Assembly (NCBI RefSeq): GCF_014873875.1
Contig: NZ_JADBEM010000001.1
Span: 3,286,001 to 3,350,000, forward strand
Length of the DNA stretch: 64,000 nucleotides
From: Actinopolymorpha pittospori
GTDB taxonomy: Bacteria; Actinomycetota; Actinomycetes; Propionibacteriales; Actinopolymorphaceae
Reading direction: 5' to 3'
Shown here: one piece after another, positions 1-8,277 of the stretch
How positions within the stretch are numbered: the stretch's first letter is position 1
Layout: each line of letters begins with the position of its first letter
Position numbers and translations under genes: made by a program
The notes under the pieces: model-generated
What the model was told of the DNA's origin: nothing
Seen by the model: only the letters and a program-made list of their open reading frames with translations
Databases searched by the model: none

Positions 1-367
1 GGTCCACACCCTCCAAAGGGATGCTCAGCATCGAGTGGATGCCGGCCTCACGCGCATGGTCGTGGTAACGCCCCCACCACCTCGCCGCTTCGTCATCGTC
101 CACATCGACGACCGCGCCGCTCCACATCGCTTCCAGACACGGTCCTTCACCGGCGTCGTACTGCACTTGGTCGGCCAACCTCGCACGCTCATCGCTGACG
201 CAAACGGTCACCGGCCATCCGCCGTGCAGCGAGGTGATCCCGCACCAAGCCGGCGGATCCACGATCGTGGCCGCCACCCACGCCACTCGGCCGAGATAGG
301 ACTGCAGAGCGGGAAAGGTGATGAGTGAGACCTGAAGCGAAGCGACGAGTTCGTTCTCAACATCCAT
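1..367 (-). CDS. GAF domain protein, 3' part cut by window edge
   Basis: The reading frame starts at the ATG at 367 and stays open to the window edge, giving about 122 residues. The segment YDAGEGPCLEAMWSG (about residues 69-83) is the hallmark of the small actinobacterial GAF proteins that often carry a C-terminal ANTAR RNA-binding domain. That part would lie outside the window, so GAF-ANTAR antitermination is an inference. A VDVDDD run follows the motif, as usual in the family. The start is chosen because this ATG is the first one in frame and the N-terminus is compact (MDVENELVASLQ). The protein would be cytoplasmic; no partner gene is visible. Confidence 0.75.
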   Translation of the reverse strand, partial: MDVENELVASLQVSLITFPALQSYLGRVAWVAATIVDPPAWCGITSLHGGWPVTVCVSDERARLADQVQYDAGEGPCLEAMWSGAVVDVDDDEAARWWGRYHDHAREAGIHSMLSIPLEGVD

Positions 368-426
368 TTCGAACGTCAACCTAGATTGAGGTGCATTGCT
401 TCGCGCAATTCACTTGATGCTCCGCG

Positions 427-1140
427 CTAGCCGGAGGTGCACGCCCCTGGTAGAGCGCGATGCGGGACTGCCGGACGTTGACATGCGATCTCGTCGATGA
501 GGGCGGCCAGAACGCGGGGCTGCGACAGGAACGGGGAATGACCGCTGGGGAGCCGACGAATCTCGGCAGCCTGGGCTGCCATCTTCTGTTGCAGCGCGGG
601 CGAGATGGCCTGGTCGTCTTCGGGGACGACGTAGGTGGAGGGGATGTCCCTCCAGGCGACCGCGCCGACCTTCTCGGCGAACGATCGGACGGTCTGGTCG
701 ACCAACGTGCTCATTGCCTGCTCGGCCTCGGCGTCGGGCAGATCGCTGTAGAACGAGGTACGCGCTCCGCTGCTGAGCGGGAGCACGCCGCTCACGTCGT
801 CGGGAGTGGGCCGGCCTTCGATGTCGAACAGCGACTGGCCCTCGTCCGGCATGTACGCGGCAAGGTAGATCAGTCGCTCGACGTTCCGCGCGCCGGCGGC
901 GGCCTCGGTGATCGGCATGCCCCCGTAGGAGTGGCCGAGCAGCACGACCGGGCCCTCGATCGAGGCCAGCTCCTGGGCCACCACAGCGGCGTCGTCGTGC
1001 ATGCCCGCGGTGGGACGCTCTCCGGCGCTCGGCAATGCGGGTGCGTGGGTGCCATAGCCGAGTGCGTGTAGCTCGGCTTCGAGCTTCTCCCAGGTCTTCG
1101 ACCGGTGCCACGCTCCGTGGACGAGCATCACGGTGGTCAT
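427..1140 (-). CDS. alpha/beta hydrolase, esterase-like
   Basis: 237 residues, the normal size for a minimal alpha/beta hydrolase of the salicylate-esterase/EstC-like type. The oxyanion motif LVHGAWH is at residues 6-12 and the nucleophile elbow GHSYGG has Ser71. An acidic candidate lies in VPEDDQAISP and the catalytic His in GHSPFLSQP near residue 205. There is no signal peptide, so it should be cytoplasmic. The frame is open upstream to 1380, but ATG 1140 has a GGAG about nine bases upstream and begins directly with the first beta strand (MTTVMLVHG), so it is preferred. Substrate unknown. It is divergent from the CadD-like gene. Confidence 0.85.
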   Translation of the reverse strand: MTTVMLVHGAWHRSKTWEKLEAELHALGYGTHAPALPSAGERPTAGMHDDAAVVAQELASIEGPVVLLGHSYGGMPITEAAAGARNVERLIYLAAYMPDEGQSLFDIEGRPTPDDVSGVLPLSSGARTSFYSDLPDAEAEQAMSTLVDQTVRSFAEKVGAVAWRDIPSTYVVPEDDQAISPALQQKMAAQAAEIRRLPSGHSPFLSQPRVLAALIDEIACQRPAVPHRALPGACTSG

Positions 1141-1472
1141 GAACGGTACTCCAGAATTCTCAGGTGTCGGACTGTGTGGCGTGGCGGCAGGGGCATCTGC
1201 CCCCGCGACGCCTCGGCTGGCCGGGAGAAAGTGCTGGCCCGGAAAGCGGCCCGGCTGAGAAGACTGGCGCAGGCGTCGGTGACCCATAAACCGGGGAAAA
1301 GCGCGCGCAGGTCGTGTGACCGACTTCCATGCTGCCCACCGATCGGCTGGCGGCGCCCCCTTCGTCCGGCCAGGAACCACTGATATCCGGACAGGGCGAG
1401 ATGGCCGGACCCTCCGCGGTCGGCTTGCCCCGTGTCCGCCGTTGCCCCGTCGCCTCCGTACCCTGCTGCCTC
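1141..1472. other. intergenic, divergent promoter region
   Basis: 332 bp between the divergent hydrolase and transporter genes. Open frames continue into it on both strands, but none has family-like sequence, which is common in high-GC DNA. The only structure seen is a short inverted repeat at 1190-1203 (GGGGCA-TC-TGCCCC). An operator role is possible but unsupported. Confidence 0.4.
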
Positions 1473-2084
1473 GTGGATCAGCTGCTCGCGACGATCGGTG
1501 CCGGGGTCGGAGTCTTCACCGGTACCAACGTCGACGACCTCATCGTGCTCACGGTGCTGTTCCTGTCCTCCAGAGCATCCAGCAAGCCCAAGCAATGGCA
1601 GATCTGGGCAGGCCAGTACTCCGGCATCGCAGTGTTGATCGCTGCCTCGGCGCTCGCAGCTGCAGGGCTGACGATCGTCCCTGACCAGTGGGTCGGGCTG
1701 CTGGGCCTGGTGCCGATCGGCCTCGGGCTGCGGGCCCTGGCCAAGACGATCCGCGCCCGCGACGTTGGAGAGGACCCGGCCACACAGGTGGCCGGGAGCG
1801 CACTGGCCGTTGCCGGCGTGACGATCGCCAACGGCGCCGACAACATCGCCGTCTACACCCCGCTGTTTCGCACCGTCGGCCCAGGCAGCAGTGCGCTGAC
1901 CATAGCTGTGTTCGGCGCACTGGTGGCCGTATGGTGCCTCGCGGGCTCCTGGCTCGCGTCGCACAAGAAGGTCATCGCGGTAGTAGAGAGGTACGGGCAC
2001 TGGATCGTACCTGCGGTCTTCATAGTCATCGGAGCGGCGATCGTTCTGGAGTCCGGGGTCATCGGCCACATCGCAGACCTGTAG
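1473..2084 (+). CDS. CadD-family cadmium resistance/export membrane protein
   Basis: About 203 residues, matching the CadD family (around 200 residues, five to six membrane helices). The start TIGAGVGVFTGTNVDDLIVL is the family signature: an Asn-Asp pair in the first helix that recurs as ANGADNIAVYTPLF in the second half. CadD proteins are linked to cadmium resistance in Gram-positives; the substrate here is inferred. The GTG at 1473 places the N-terminus as in homologues (VDQLLATIGAG). An in-frame ATG at 1401 has a weak purine-rich upstream stretch and would add 24 residues without family resemblance. No ArsR/CadC regulator is adjacent. Confidence 0.8.
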   Translation: MDQLLATIGAGVGVFTGTNVDDLIVLTVLFLSSRASSKPKQWQIWAGQYSGIAVLIAASALAAAGLTIVPDQWVGLLGLVPIGLGLRALAKTIRARDVGEDPATQVAGSALAVAGVTIANGADNIAVYTPLFRTVGPGSSALTIAVFGALVAVWCLAGSWLASHKKVIAVVERYGHWIVPAVFIVIGAAIVLESGVIGHIADL

Positions 2085-2210
2085 TAGCCGAGGACGTCGC
2101 ACGCCCACCGTGGTCTCACTTCGCAGTCCTTGTGCAGCCCTCCTGAGCTAGCAGTCCGCAACCAACCCACGTTCGTGCTGATGGGCACTCGCCGCCGATA
2201 GCCTCGTGCA

Positions 2211-2765
2211 ATGGCCCCCGAGAGTGAGAACGAGCACGCCGAAGCCCGGATGGAGTCCGGCGTCCGGGGCAGGGCGTTGATCGTCGAGGGCTGGTTCGCC
2301 AGTCACGCCGACCACGGAACACCGGGTCCCCACATCCACCTCCGGACCAGCCCTGTGGGCGAAATGGTCATACGAACGGACCAGATCCCAGCGCTCATCG
2401 AGGCCTTGTCGCTGGTGGCTGAACGGATCGAACGGCTCTGGGAGGCGGACGGTGCGGAGTACACCGAGGAGGTCCTGTCCCACGAGCCCGATCCCTACGA
2501 CCCCGACGTGATCCGCCAGCGCACGATCAGAGAACTGGACTTCATCGATCGGGTAGCAGCACATGGTCCCGAACTCATCCAACGCCTCACCGACGCCGAC
2601 TGCACGGACGAGGCCCTCGACGCCGCCATCCTCCTGCTCGACGTGAACGAAGTAGATGCCTTTCGGCTGGCGAGGTTCGACCTGCTCACCCTGACCCGAG
2701 CGTCCTCGGAGGCACGCGCCAAGAAACTGGCCGAGCTTCGAGAGCCCAACGCTTCTTCACCGTGA
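2211..2765 (+). CDS. uncharacterised protein with GyrA-like C-terminal segment
   Basis: 184 residues. The first 60 (ALIVEGWFASHADHGTPGPH onward) match no family I recognise. From about residue 100, RELDFIDRVAAHGPELIQRL, then LLDVNEVDAFRLARFDLLTL and a charged helix follow the spacing of the coiled-coil/connector region of type IIA topoisomerase A subunits (LD-ID-VI, LL-ID-E-QA-AILD-RL-RLT). It lacks the catalytic tyrosine domain and beta-propeller, so it is not a topoisomerase. The frame is real: GC3 pattern and length are normal and ATG 2211 is the first start. Function unknown. Confidence 0.6.
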   Translation: MAPESENEHAEARMESGVRGRALIVEGWFASHADHGTPGPHIHLRTSPVGEMVIRTDQIPALIEALSLVAERIERLWEADGAEYTEEVLSHEPDPYDPDVIRQRTIRELDFIDRVAAHGPELIQRLTDADCTDEALDAAILLLDVNEVDAFRLARFDLLTLTRASSEARAKKLAELREPNASSP

Positions 2766-2828
2766 CTGCCCTTGTGCAGAAGCCCATGTGTGGACGTGCT
2801 GCCCGATCGATGGGAGAGGCGCGTTGGG

Positions 2829-3644
2829 TCAGACGAGTTCCACGCCGAGGTCGCGAGCCAGTCGGGAGCGTACGGCTTGGACGAGCGCGGTTGGCCACTC
2901 GACGTCGTACTGTTGACTGATCTTCGGACCGAACTGGGCGAAGATCTCCCAGCATGCACGGTTGAAGTCGAGGATCGAGGATTCCTCGGCGCAGAGTGCC
3001 GGGAGTCCGAGGACGGCCGACGTCGCAGCGGGAGACAGCGACTTTGTTTCGTTCAGCGCTCCACGCATGGTTTGCGCAGGCCCTTCGTACTTCAGCAGCG
3101 TGATCAGATGCTCGCGGAGCAGGCCGGACCCGGAGCCGGCGCCAACGAGGTCTCCTCGGTGCATGACGACGGGTAGCAGCCCGAGGACCCGGATGAACTC
3201 TGACACGACGAACGAAACCTGTTCGGGTGTCGCCTCGGACTTCGGGGGATCGCCCTCGCCTACGGGGAGGTTCAGGCCGTCCTTGTCGAAGAGTGTCCGC
3301 AAACCGCGGAGCTTCGACCGACCGATCGCCTCGGTGGAGAACAGGCTGAGGTCGAAGCGCTTCCAGTCTTCGGTGACGAAGTTCAGCAAGCGAAAGCCTT
3401 CATCACCACGGCTTCGTTGAAGGACGAGATCGAATTCGGAGGCCAAGCGTGCCTCGATGCTCGATGCCACCTCAGTCAGTGATGCCCCGGCGATGACTGC
3501 CACCAGGTCGATGTCACTGAAGCGATCGGCGTCGCCTCGAGCGAGGCTGCCCGTCAGCCAGAGCGCCCGGACCGAAGGTTCAGCCGAAAGGGTCGCGGAA
3601 AGCTGCTCACAGGTCGGGAACTGCCACAAGGCCTCGGTCGTCAC
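2829..3644 (-). CDS. nucleotidyltransferase domain protein
   Basis: 271 residues from the GTG at 3644. This start is preceded by a strong GGAAGGAAGG Shine-Dalgarno run ending six bases upstream; the longer open frame begins with low-complexity RKGRKEGR. The Pol-beta-like motif is clear: TGSLARGD (Gly-Ser at 32-33) followed by FSDIDLVAV with Asp44 and Asp46 as metal ligands. The helical remainder resembles aminoglycoside-type or standalone nucleotidyltransferases that transfer an NMP to a small molecule or protein. No Fic or HEPN toxin partner is adjacent, so a toxin-antitoxin role is not supported. Substrate unknown. Confidence 0.8.
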   Translation of the reverse strand: MTTEALWQFPTCEQLSATLSAEPSVRALWLTGSLARGDADRFSDIDLVAVIAGASLTEVASSIEARLASEFDLVLQRSRGDEGFRLLNFVTEDWKRFDLSLFSTEAIGRSKLRGLRTLFDKDGLNLPVGEGDPPKSEATPEQVSFVVSEFIRVLGLLPVVMHRGDLVGAGSGSGLLREHLITLLKYEGPAQTMRGALNETKSLSPAATSAVLGLPALCAEESSILDFNRACWEIFAQFGPKISQQYDVEWPTALVQAVRSRLARDLGVELV

Positions 3645-3762
3645 GATGGTCCTTCCTTCCTTCCTGCCCTTCCGCCCGGCAAGTGCCCGTAGACGTGTGC
3701 GTGCAAGTGAATGCAATCACAAACTCGGTGAAGGGTGTGCCTCCTCGGCCGGACCTGGCCGT

Positions 3763-4353
3763 TCATGTCCGGCGTGTCTCAGCGCCTTCCTCGGCGAGGG
3801 ACTGATCCAACCTGAACCACATGTCCATGTACGGTTGCGCCGATCCGTCGAACGGGAACGTGTGGCCCAGAAGGGCCTCTCGAACGTTCGACTCTGACTT
3901 GAGTGCGTCACGCACCACACGCACCGGATAGCCTCGCGCCAGCCTGTTGTGCTCGAACTCGTCCTCATCCAGGAGCGCAACTTCGCCATCCCAGGTCTTC
4001 ACAACATCAAGGTCGAGATCGACGAGTTGGACGTCGGTCTCAGAGACTTCGGGTGGAGTTGTGATGTCGACGTAAGTGCAGTACTTGGATGCACGTCCAA
4101 CGGTTGCCCGCTCTGAGTACCACCGAGCTGACCATCCGAGCTTGCGAGGAAACAGCGTGATCGAGTCCTGCGACGCTCCGGGCGACGTCGGACTACTGGG
4201 ACTCTCGATCTGGTTGCCGCGACGTGTCCCCAGCCATATGCCTGCATCGTCTTCTCCAAGCAGGACCATTCGAGTGCGGTAGTGCAGAGCCCGCGGCCAC
4301 TTCAGATAGGTGACGACCCTGACCGAACCACCGCTACACGTTGGCACCCGCAT
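3763..4353 (-). CDS. DUF402 domain protein
   Basis: 196 residues from ATG 4353. The layout is that of actinobacterial DUF402 proteins: an N-terminal strand region ending GEDDAGIWLG, a central GWSARWY block, then YVDITTPPEV and VDLDLDVVKTWDGEVALLDE with conserved acidic residues that in related proteins bind metal and nucleotide. DUF402 members include nucleoside tri/diphosphatases such as Bacillus YtjB/YgaC-like proteins; the reaction is not inferable here. The start is uncertain because the true homology begins only near VVTYLKW. Confidence 0.75.
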   Translation of the reverse strand: MRVPTCSGGSVRVVTYLKWPRALHYRTRMVLLGEDDAGIWLGTRRGNQIESPSSPTSPGASQDSITLFPRKLGWSARWYSERATVGRASKYCTYVDITTPPEVSETDVQLVDLDLDVVKTWDGEVALLDEDEFEHNRLARGYPVRVVRDALKSESNVREALLGHTFPFDGSAQPYMDMWFRLDQSLAEEGAETRRT

Positions 4354-4465
4354 AGGGTGCCCACGGCAGGGCGACGAGCACAAGTGGCGAGGCGACCCGG
4401 GCCACCAGGAGAGGCACACCGCGCGGCATGGCTTAGAGGCTCATGGCGGTGCTGGTCTGGGAGTG

Positions 4466-4795
4466 CTAGCGGTTGTCGCCGCTGCCACCCAGTACGCCAC
4501 GGTCCTGGCGGCTGGCCAGCTTGGCTAGGTTGGCCGTCGCGATGTCGTCCAGCGACAGGTCGAGGTAGTCGGCGAGCACCGCTACGTACCAGAGCACGTC
4601 ACCGAGTTCCTTGGCGATGTGGGCCCGGTCGATCCGAGACTCGTCGCTGTCGAGGTCGCGCACCCACTTCTTGAACTTCTCGGCGACCTCGCCGGACTCG
4701 CCGACCAGCCCGAGCACCAGGTGGAGCAGCTCGTTCTTCTTGTCCCGCGGCGCGGCGGTGCGGAGGGCGCCGCGCTGGTACTCGTCCAGGTCCAT
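4466..4795 (-). CDS. MazG-like nucleotide pyrophosphohydrolase
   Basis: 109 residues, the size of a single-domain MazG/dCTPase-like protein. The family metal-binding pattern is present: LGLVGESGEVAEKFKK (ExxE) followed about 25-30 residues later by KELGDVLWYVAVL (ExxD). These enzymes hydrolyse NTPs or dNTPs to the monophosphate and pyrophosphate as house-cleaning. Start at ATG 4795 (MDLDEYQRGA) fits the family; the open frame runs slightly further upstream without homology. Cytoplasmic. No operon partner. Confidence 0.88.
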   Translation of the reverse strand: MDLDEYQRGALRTAAPRDKKNELLHLVLGLVGESGEVAEKFKKWVRDLDSDESRIDRAHIAKELGDVLWYVAVLADYLDLSLDDIATANLAKLASRQDRGVLGGSGDNR

Positions 4796-4939
4796 GGCGG
4801 ACCAGTATGGTCGACGCCCGGTCAGCAGCACCGGACCCGCCCGCCAGTCCTTCAGCTCGCGTGTCGACGGGAGAAGACTGCAAGGTGGACTTGCACTGAG
4901 GACTCGTCACCTGACCAGGCTCTCGTCGCAGGCGGTGGG

Positions 4940-5602
4940 CTAGAGGCTGTGGGCGGTGATGTCGCCGTGTGAGGTCGTGGCGTGGATGTCGAGTTGGGGG
5001 GTGCCGTTGTTTTTGAGGGTGTTGTTGATGCGTCCGTAGGTGGTGCCGGCGTCGAGGGTGGCGGAGACTCCGGTGGCGGTGGTGACGGTGATGTCGCCGT
5101 ACTGGGTGCGGAGCGCAACCTTGCCGTGGGTGGCTTCGGCGATGGTGATGTCGCCCCTGGCGGTGGTGACTTCGGCGGGGCCGGTGAGGCGGCCGATTTC
5201 GATGTCGCCGTCGATGGCGGTGAGGTGGAGGTTGGCGGCTTCGTCGATCTTGGTGTGGCGGTAGGCGCCGGTGAAGGTGAGGTTGCCGAGGCGGCCGACG
5301 CCGCGCAGTTCACTGGCGGCGGTTTTGGCGTTGATCTGGGAACCGGTGGGCAGCTGGATGGTGACCTGGATGGAGCCGGAGGGGCCGAGGACCTGGTTCT
5401 TGACCGTGGTGTGGATCGTCAGCACGCCGTCGGTGTAGTCGATGCTGGTCTGTTCGGCTGTTTTGACGTCGCGGTTCTTGGCGGGGTTGGTGGGTGTGAC
5501 CTCGACGGTGGTGTCGGTGCGGTCGGCGGCGATGAGCTGGATGCGTCCGGCGGGGATGTCCAGGACGGCGGTGATGGGGGCGGGGGTGTCGAAGGTGTGC
5601 AT
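4940..5602 (-). CDS. DUF4097 beta-strand repeat protein
   Basis: 220 residues of repeated short beta strands (GDIEIGRL, GDITIAEA, GDITVTTA, GDITAHSL), the right-handed beta-helix-like DUF4097 fold. No signal peptide or membrane segment is visible, so it is probably cytoplasmic or exported by an unknown route. Start ATG 5602 gives MHTFDTPAPITAVLDIPAG, typical for Streptomyces members. Those are often encoded behind a small HTH gene, which is missing here. The upstream 180 bp instead carry a cluster of GTTGCAT-type motifs, suggesting regulation by a protein encoded elsewhere. Function unknown. Confidence 0.82.
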   Translation of the reverse strand: MHTFDTPAPITAVLDIPAGRIQLIAADRTDTTVEVTPTNPAKNRDVKTAEQTSIDYTDGVLTIHTTVKNQVLGPSGSIQVTIQLPTGSQINAKTAASELRGVGRLGNLTFTGAYRHTKIDEAANLHLTAIDGDIEIGRLTGPAEVTTARGDITIAEATHGKVALRTQYGDITVTTATGVSATLDAGTTYGRINNTLKNNGTPQLDIHATTSHGDITAHSL

Positions 5603-5655
5603 CGTGGTCTCCGGCGGGTTCGTGTTCCGTTTGTTTCTGACGTCGGAAACGCTAC

Positions 5656-5776
5656 GTTGCATTCCAGATCGATGCAACATGACTGTTGCTCTGGATCGGC
5701 ATATGTGCAGGTGAGCGTCTCGATATTGTTGCAACGGTCCCGTATCTAACGCAACGAGCATGACCTTCCGTTGCAT
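5656..5776. promoter_or_regulatory. cluster of GTTGCAT / ATGCAAC motifs
   Basis: Upstream of the DUF4097 gene there is GTTGCAT at 5656-5662 facing ATGCAAC at 5672-5678 (perfect 7-bp arms, 9-bp spacer). There is also GTTGC at 5685-5689, the palindrome GTTGCAAC at 5728-5735, GCAACG at 5751-5756 and GTTGCAT at 5770-5776. The clustering in AT-richer DNA is consistent with a multi-site operator or the promoter region; the regulator is unknown. Confidence 0.5.
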
Positions 5777-5825
5777 TGAATTGAGAGTGAACGCTCCGCA
5801 GGAGACGCGCGGACCCGAGCTGAGG

Positions 5826-6866
5826 TCAGCGGTACTGCGCCTGTAGATCTCCGCTGAACAGCCGCCTGTAGAAGCTGCCCGTTCTCGCTGCGGTAGGTGC
5901 ATGGCGAGTGAGGATCCCGGCGACCGCCGGCGGCAGGCCGTCAGGGATGTGGCCGTCCGCGCACCGACGTACGAACTCGGCGCGGGCGTCGGGGGCACCG
6001 GCGGCTGACACCGGTACGCCGCATGTGGCAGTTGCCAGCCAGTGGACCAGTCGCATGGCGACGCAGTCGGCATCGTGGGTGGCGTTGCGTTCTGCGAAGT
6101 CGCGCTCTGCTGCCGAGAGGTCGAAACGTGGCGAGGTGGCCAGCCCAAAGTCGGCGAGGTAGATCCGCTCACCGTCGGTGCGCATGTTGCCGAAGTGCCC
6201 GTCCAGGTGCAGCAGCTCACGGCCGCGCAGGAATGTCACGATCTCCGATAGCTGCCGTTCGACCAGCTCAGCCTTGCCGGCCGGATCTTCCTGCAGCCAG
6301 TCGGCCGCTGGGTACGGGATGTATTCGGAGAACAGCACGAGGCTGTGTGAAGCGATGAGCAGCGCTTCCAGGCGGGCACGCACGGCTGAGGACCCGTCCA
6401 GCGCGGCGACAGCCGCCTCGACGTCAGCGGGCCCGGCCGTGATGGGCGGGCCGCCGGGCAACACTCGCCAGTGGTAGAGCAACGGGAACGACTCCGTCTC
6501 GCCGGCCAGAACTCCGTCCGTGACGATCATGTTCGCGGCCAACTCGCGCCATCCGTTCAACCCCGGGCCGCCGAAGCCGTACTGGGGGAACGTCGGCAAG
6601 CCGAAGCCGTACTGGCAGAACATCGGCAACCCGAACAGATTCGCGGTGGAACGCGGATGAGCCAACTCCCGGTCGGTTAACAGGACGCGCTTCGCGAACA
6701 CCTGCACGCCGTCGACATCGACAATCACCGAACCGCCGCCCACCCCCACCTCGTCGACCCCGCCGTCACCCACAAGCGCAGCAAGCGCGAGGTCGCTACG
6801 TGAGGCGAGGAAGTCCGAGACCCGTGTGTAGCGGGCACGTCTGGCAGTCAGCACCCACGCGATCAT
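5826..6866 (-). CDS. protein kinase-like fold protein
   Basis: 346 residues from ATG 6866 (a TTG four codons earlier is also in frame). The kinase-type catalytic loop is LHLDGHFGNM near residues 220-229 and the metal-binding segment LADFGLATS follows near 236-243. These match the actinobacterial 'protein kinase family' of phosphotransferases rather than Hanks-type kinases, since the N-lobe lacks a clear glycine loop. Residues about 80-100 contain a ten-residue tandem duplication, GLPMFCQYGF then GLPTFPQYGF, encoded by a 30-bp direct repeat. Homologues usually have one copy, so the extra unit may be recent. Substrate unknown. Confidence 0.75.
   Translation of the reverse strand: MIAWVLTARRARYTRVSDFLASRSDLALAALVGDGGVDEVGVGGGSVIVDVDGVQVFAKRVLLTDRELAHPRSTANLFGLPMFCQYGFGLPTFPQYGFGGPGLNGWRELAANMIVTDGVLAGETESFPLLYHWRVLPGGPPITAGPADVEAAVAALDGSSAVRARLEALLIASHSLVLFSEYIPYPAADWLQEDPAGKAELVERQLSEIVTFLRGRELLHLDGHFGNMRTDGERIYLADFGLATSPRFDLSAAERDFAERNATHDADCVAMRLVHWLATATCGVPVSAAGAPDARAEFVRRCADGHIPDGLPPAVAGILTRHAPTAARTGSFYRRLFSGDLQAQYR
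6571..6630. repeat. two-copy 30-bp tandem repeat inside kinase-like gene
   Basis: Units 6571-6600 and 6601-6630 match at 26 of 30 positions and encode FGLPxFxQYG twice in frame. The duplication keeps the reading frame. Confidence 0.85.
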
Positions 6867-7040
6867 GCCAGTGCCCAAGGATCATCACGTTTCTCGGTGC
6901 CGGTGAGCGTTCGTTGGAGAACCTCGTTGACCGGCGCCGGCGCGGCGAAGGCCACCGGGCAAACCCGCCGCCCCTCCGACCTCGGCGAACCCGCTCCCGC
7001 GAGCACAGGCTGATGTCATGATCGTTCTGTGGGGACGTCG

Positions 7041-7646
7041 ATGCGCCCAAGACGACAGGTGCGCTGGATACTCTGCGCCGTCGCGGTATGGATCGTTAGC
7101 TGGGGCAGTGCCTGGCGAGTCGTCGTCGACCTCAACGATCCCTACCCGGACGGCTGGTACCTGACTGACGCACCACCACCGCGGCCACTGATCGACGAGC
7201 GTCACGAGGTCCAAGACGAGCTCGACCCGGCCGAGGGGCCGCTGATGGCGCTGCCAATGGAGTTGCCGCCCGGATACGGCCTCCCAGAGGAGTACAGCGC
7301 CACGAGTGAGTACCACGCGCGCGGCTTCGCGGGTGAGTTCATCCTGGGCAAGGACGAGCGCGCGCTGGCCCGGCACGCCCACATCCCGCCAGCCACGAAC
7401 GGCACGGGGATCAGGACGGGCATGGAGTCGTGGTGGTCAGATCCGGGCAGTGTCTCGCTCTGCGTGGAGTACGCAGACGGTGGCGAGAGTTGGTGCCCCG
7501 CTTTGCCAGGGCGGGATCTGGTCCGGACGGTCGGGTCGGTGCGTGTCGTCATCGAGATAGGGGCCGATGCGCCACCAGGCACCCGAGAAGCTTGGCAGCC
7601 CATCAAGTTCACCACCGACCTGGACGAGGTGAGTTGGCTGCACTGA
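7041..7646 (+). CDS. uncharacterised membrane-anchored or secreted protein
   Basis: 201 residues from ATG 7041, which has GGGGA about seven bases upstream; a GTG at 7029 is an alternative. The N-terminus is basic (MRPRRQVR) followed by WILCAVAVWIVSWGSAW, a single hydrophobic segment acting as signal anchor. The rest is hydrophilic with Pro-rich PPPRPLIDERHEV and PPGYGLPEEY. Two cysteines (SLCVEY, ESWCPAL) could form an extracytoplasmic disulfide. No family recognised. The gene stands alone between convergent and divergent neighbours. Confidence 0.65.
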   Translation: MRPRRQVRWILCAVAVWIVSWGSAWRVVVDLNDPYPDGWYLTDAPPPRPLIDERHEVQDELDPAEGPLMALPMELPPGYGLPEEYSATSEYHARGFAGEFILGKDERALARHAHIPPATNGTGIRTGMESWWSDPGSVSLCVEYADGGESWCPALPGRDLVRTVGSVRVVIEIGADAPPGTREAWQPIKFTTDLDEVSWLH

Positions 7647-7696
7647 CTCGCATGGACGGGCGGGCGCCGTGGCCTTGGTTCCCGCTCGTTCAGGCC

Positions 7697-8242
7697 TCAG
7701 ACCGTTTCGATCCAGTGGTCGGGAGGTAGCTCAGCTCGGCCGGGTATGTGGCGAAGATCTTCGTGCCAACGCCCGCGTCCGAACGCGGCGTCGGCGACGC
7801 GCCGCCAGAAGATGCCCGCGTTGTTGTTCTCGTGTTGGAAAGCGACCGCCCACGGTCCGGGGTGTCGAGCGAGGACGTCGAGCGCCAGTTGAAGGCCCAC
7901 ACCTTCGCGGCGGACGACCGGAGCTACCCACAACGCGACGAGTGTCCGTCGTTCGCTGGTCAATCCGTCGACCAGCGCGAAGCCGATCGGCGCATCTTGC
8001 CCGGTGTTCGGATGGGGCCGCCAGGCCAGGTACCCCGCTCCGTCAGGCGTCGGGAACGCCGCCAGTCCGCGTGTTTGGTACCGACCGTCGGCGTACGGAA
8101 GGCCGGAGACGACGGGGGCCAAGTCCTGGCGAAAGCATTGCCACAGCCACGCAACGATTTCCCATTGATCCTCGCCGACCGGCCGCACCGCGAACGGGCT
8201 TGCATCCTCAACGGGCCGCCGGGCGGTTGGGTCGTTGGTCAC
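7697..8242 (-). CDS. GNAT family N-acetyltransferase
   Basis: 181 residues. The acetyl-CoA binding loop is recognisable as LWVAPVVRREGVGLQLALDV, followed by the alpha-helix and the late strand WAVAFQHENNNAGIFWRRV, where the Asn and aromatic residues line the site. Start at ATG 8242 (MTNDPTARRP). It lies 35 bp downstream of the serine hydrolase gene in the same direction and may be cotranscribed. Acyl acceptor unknown. Confidence 0.85.
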   Translation of the reverse strand: MTNDPTARRPVEDASPFAVRPVGEDQWEIVAWLWQCFRQDLAPVVSGLPYADGRYQTRGLAAFPTPDGAGYLAWRPHPNTGQDAPIGFALVDGLTSERRTLVALWVAPVVRREGVGLQLALDVLARHPGPWAVAFQHENNNAGIFWRRVADAAFGRGRWHEDLRHIPGRAELPPDHWIETV

Positions 8243-8277
8243 GTCGACAGGCTAGCGACCCTCGCGGCCGAGGGGGA

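Noticed and set aside
2829..3644. Nucleotidyltransferase plus neighbour as a MenAT/AbiE-type toxin-antitoxin pair
   Set aside because: Neighbouring genes are DUF402 and a GyrA-like fragment, not antitoxin families, and spacing is not operonic.
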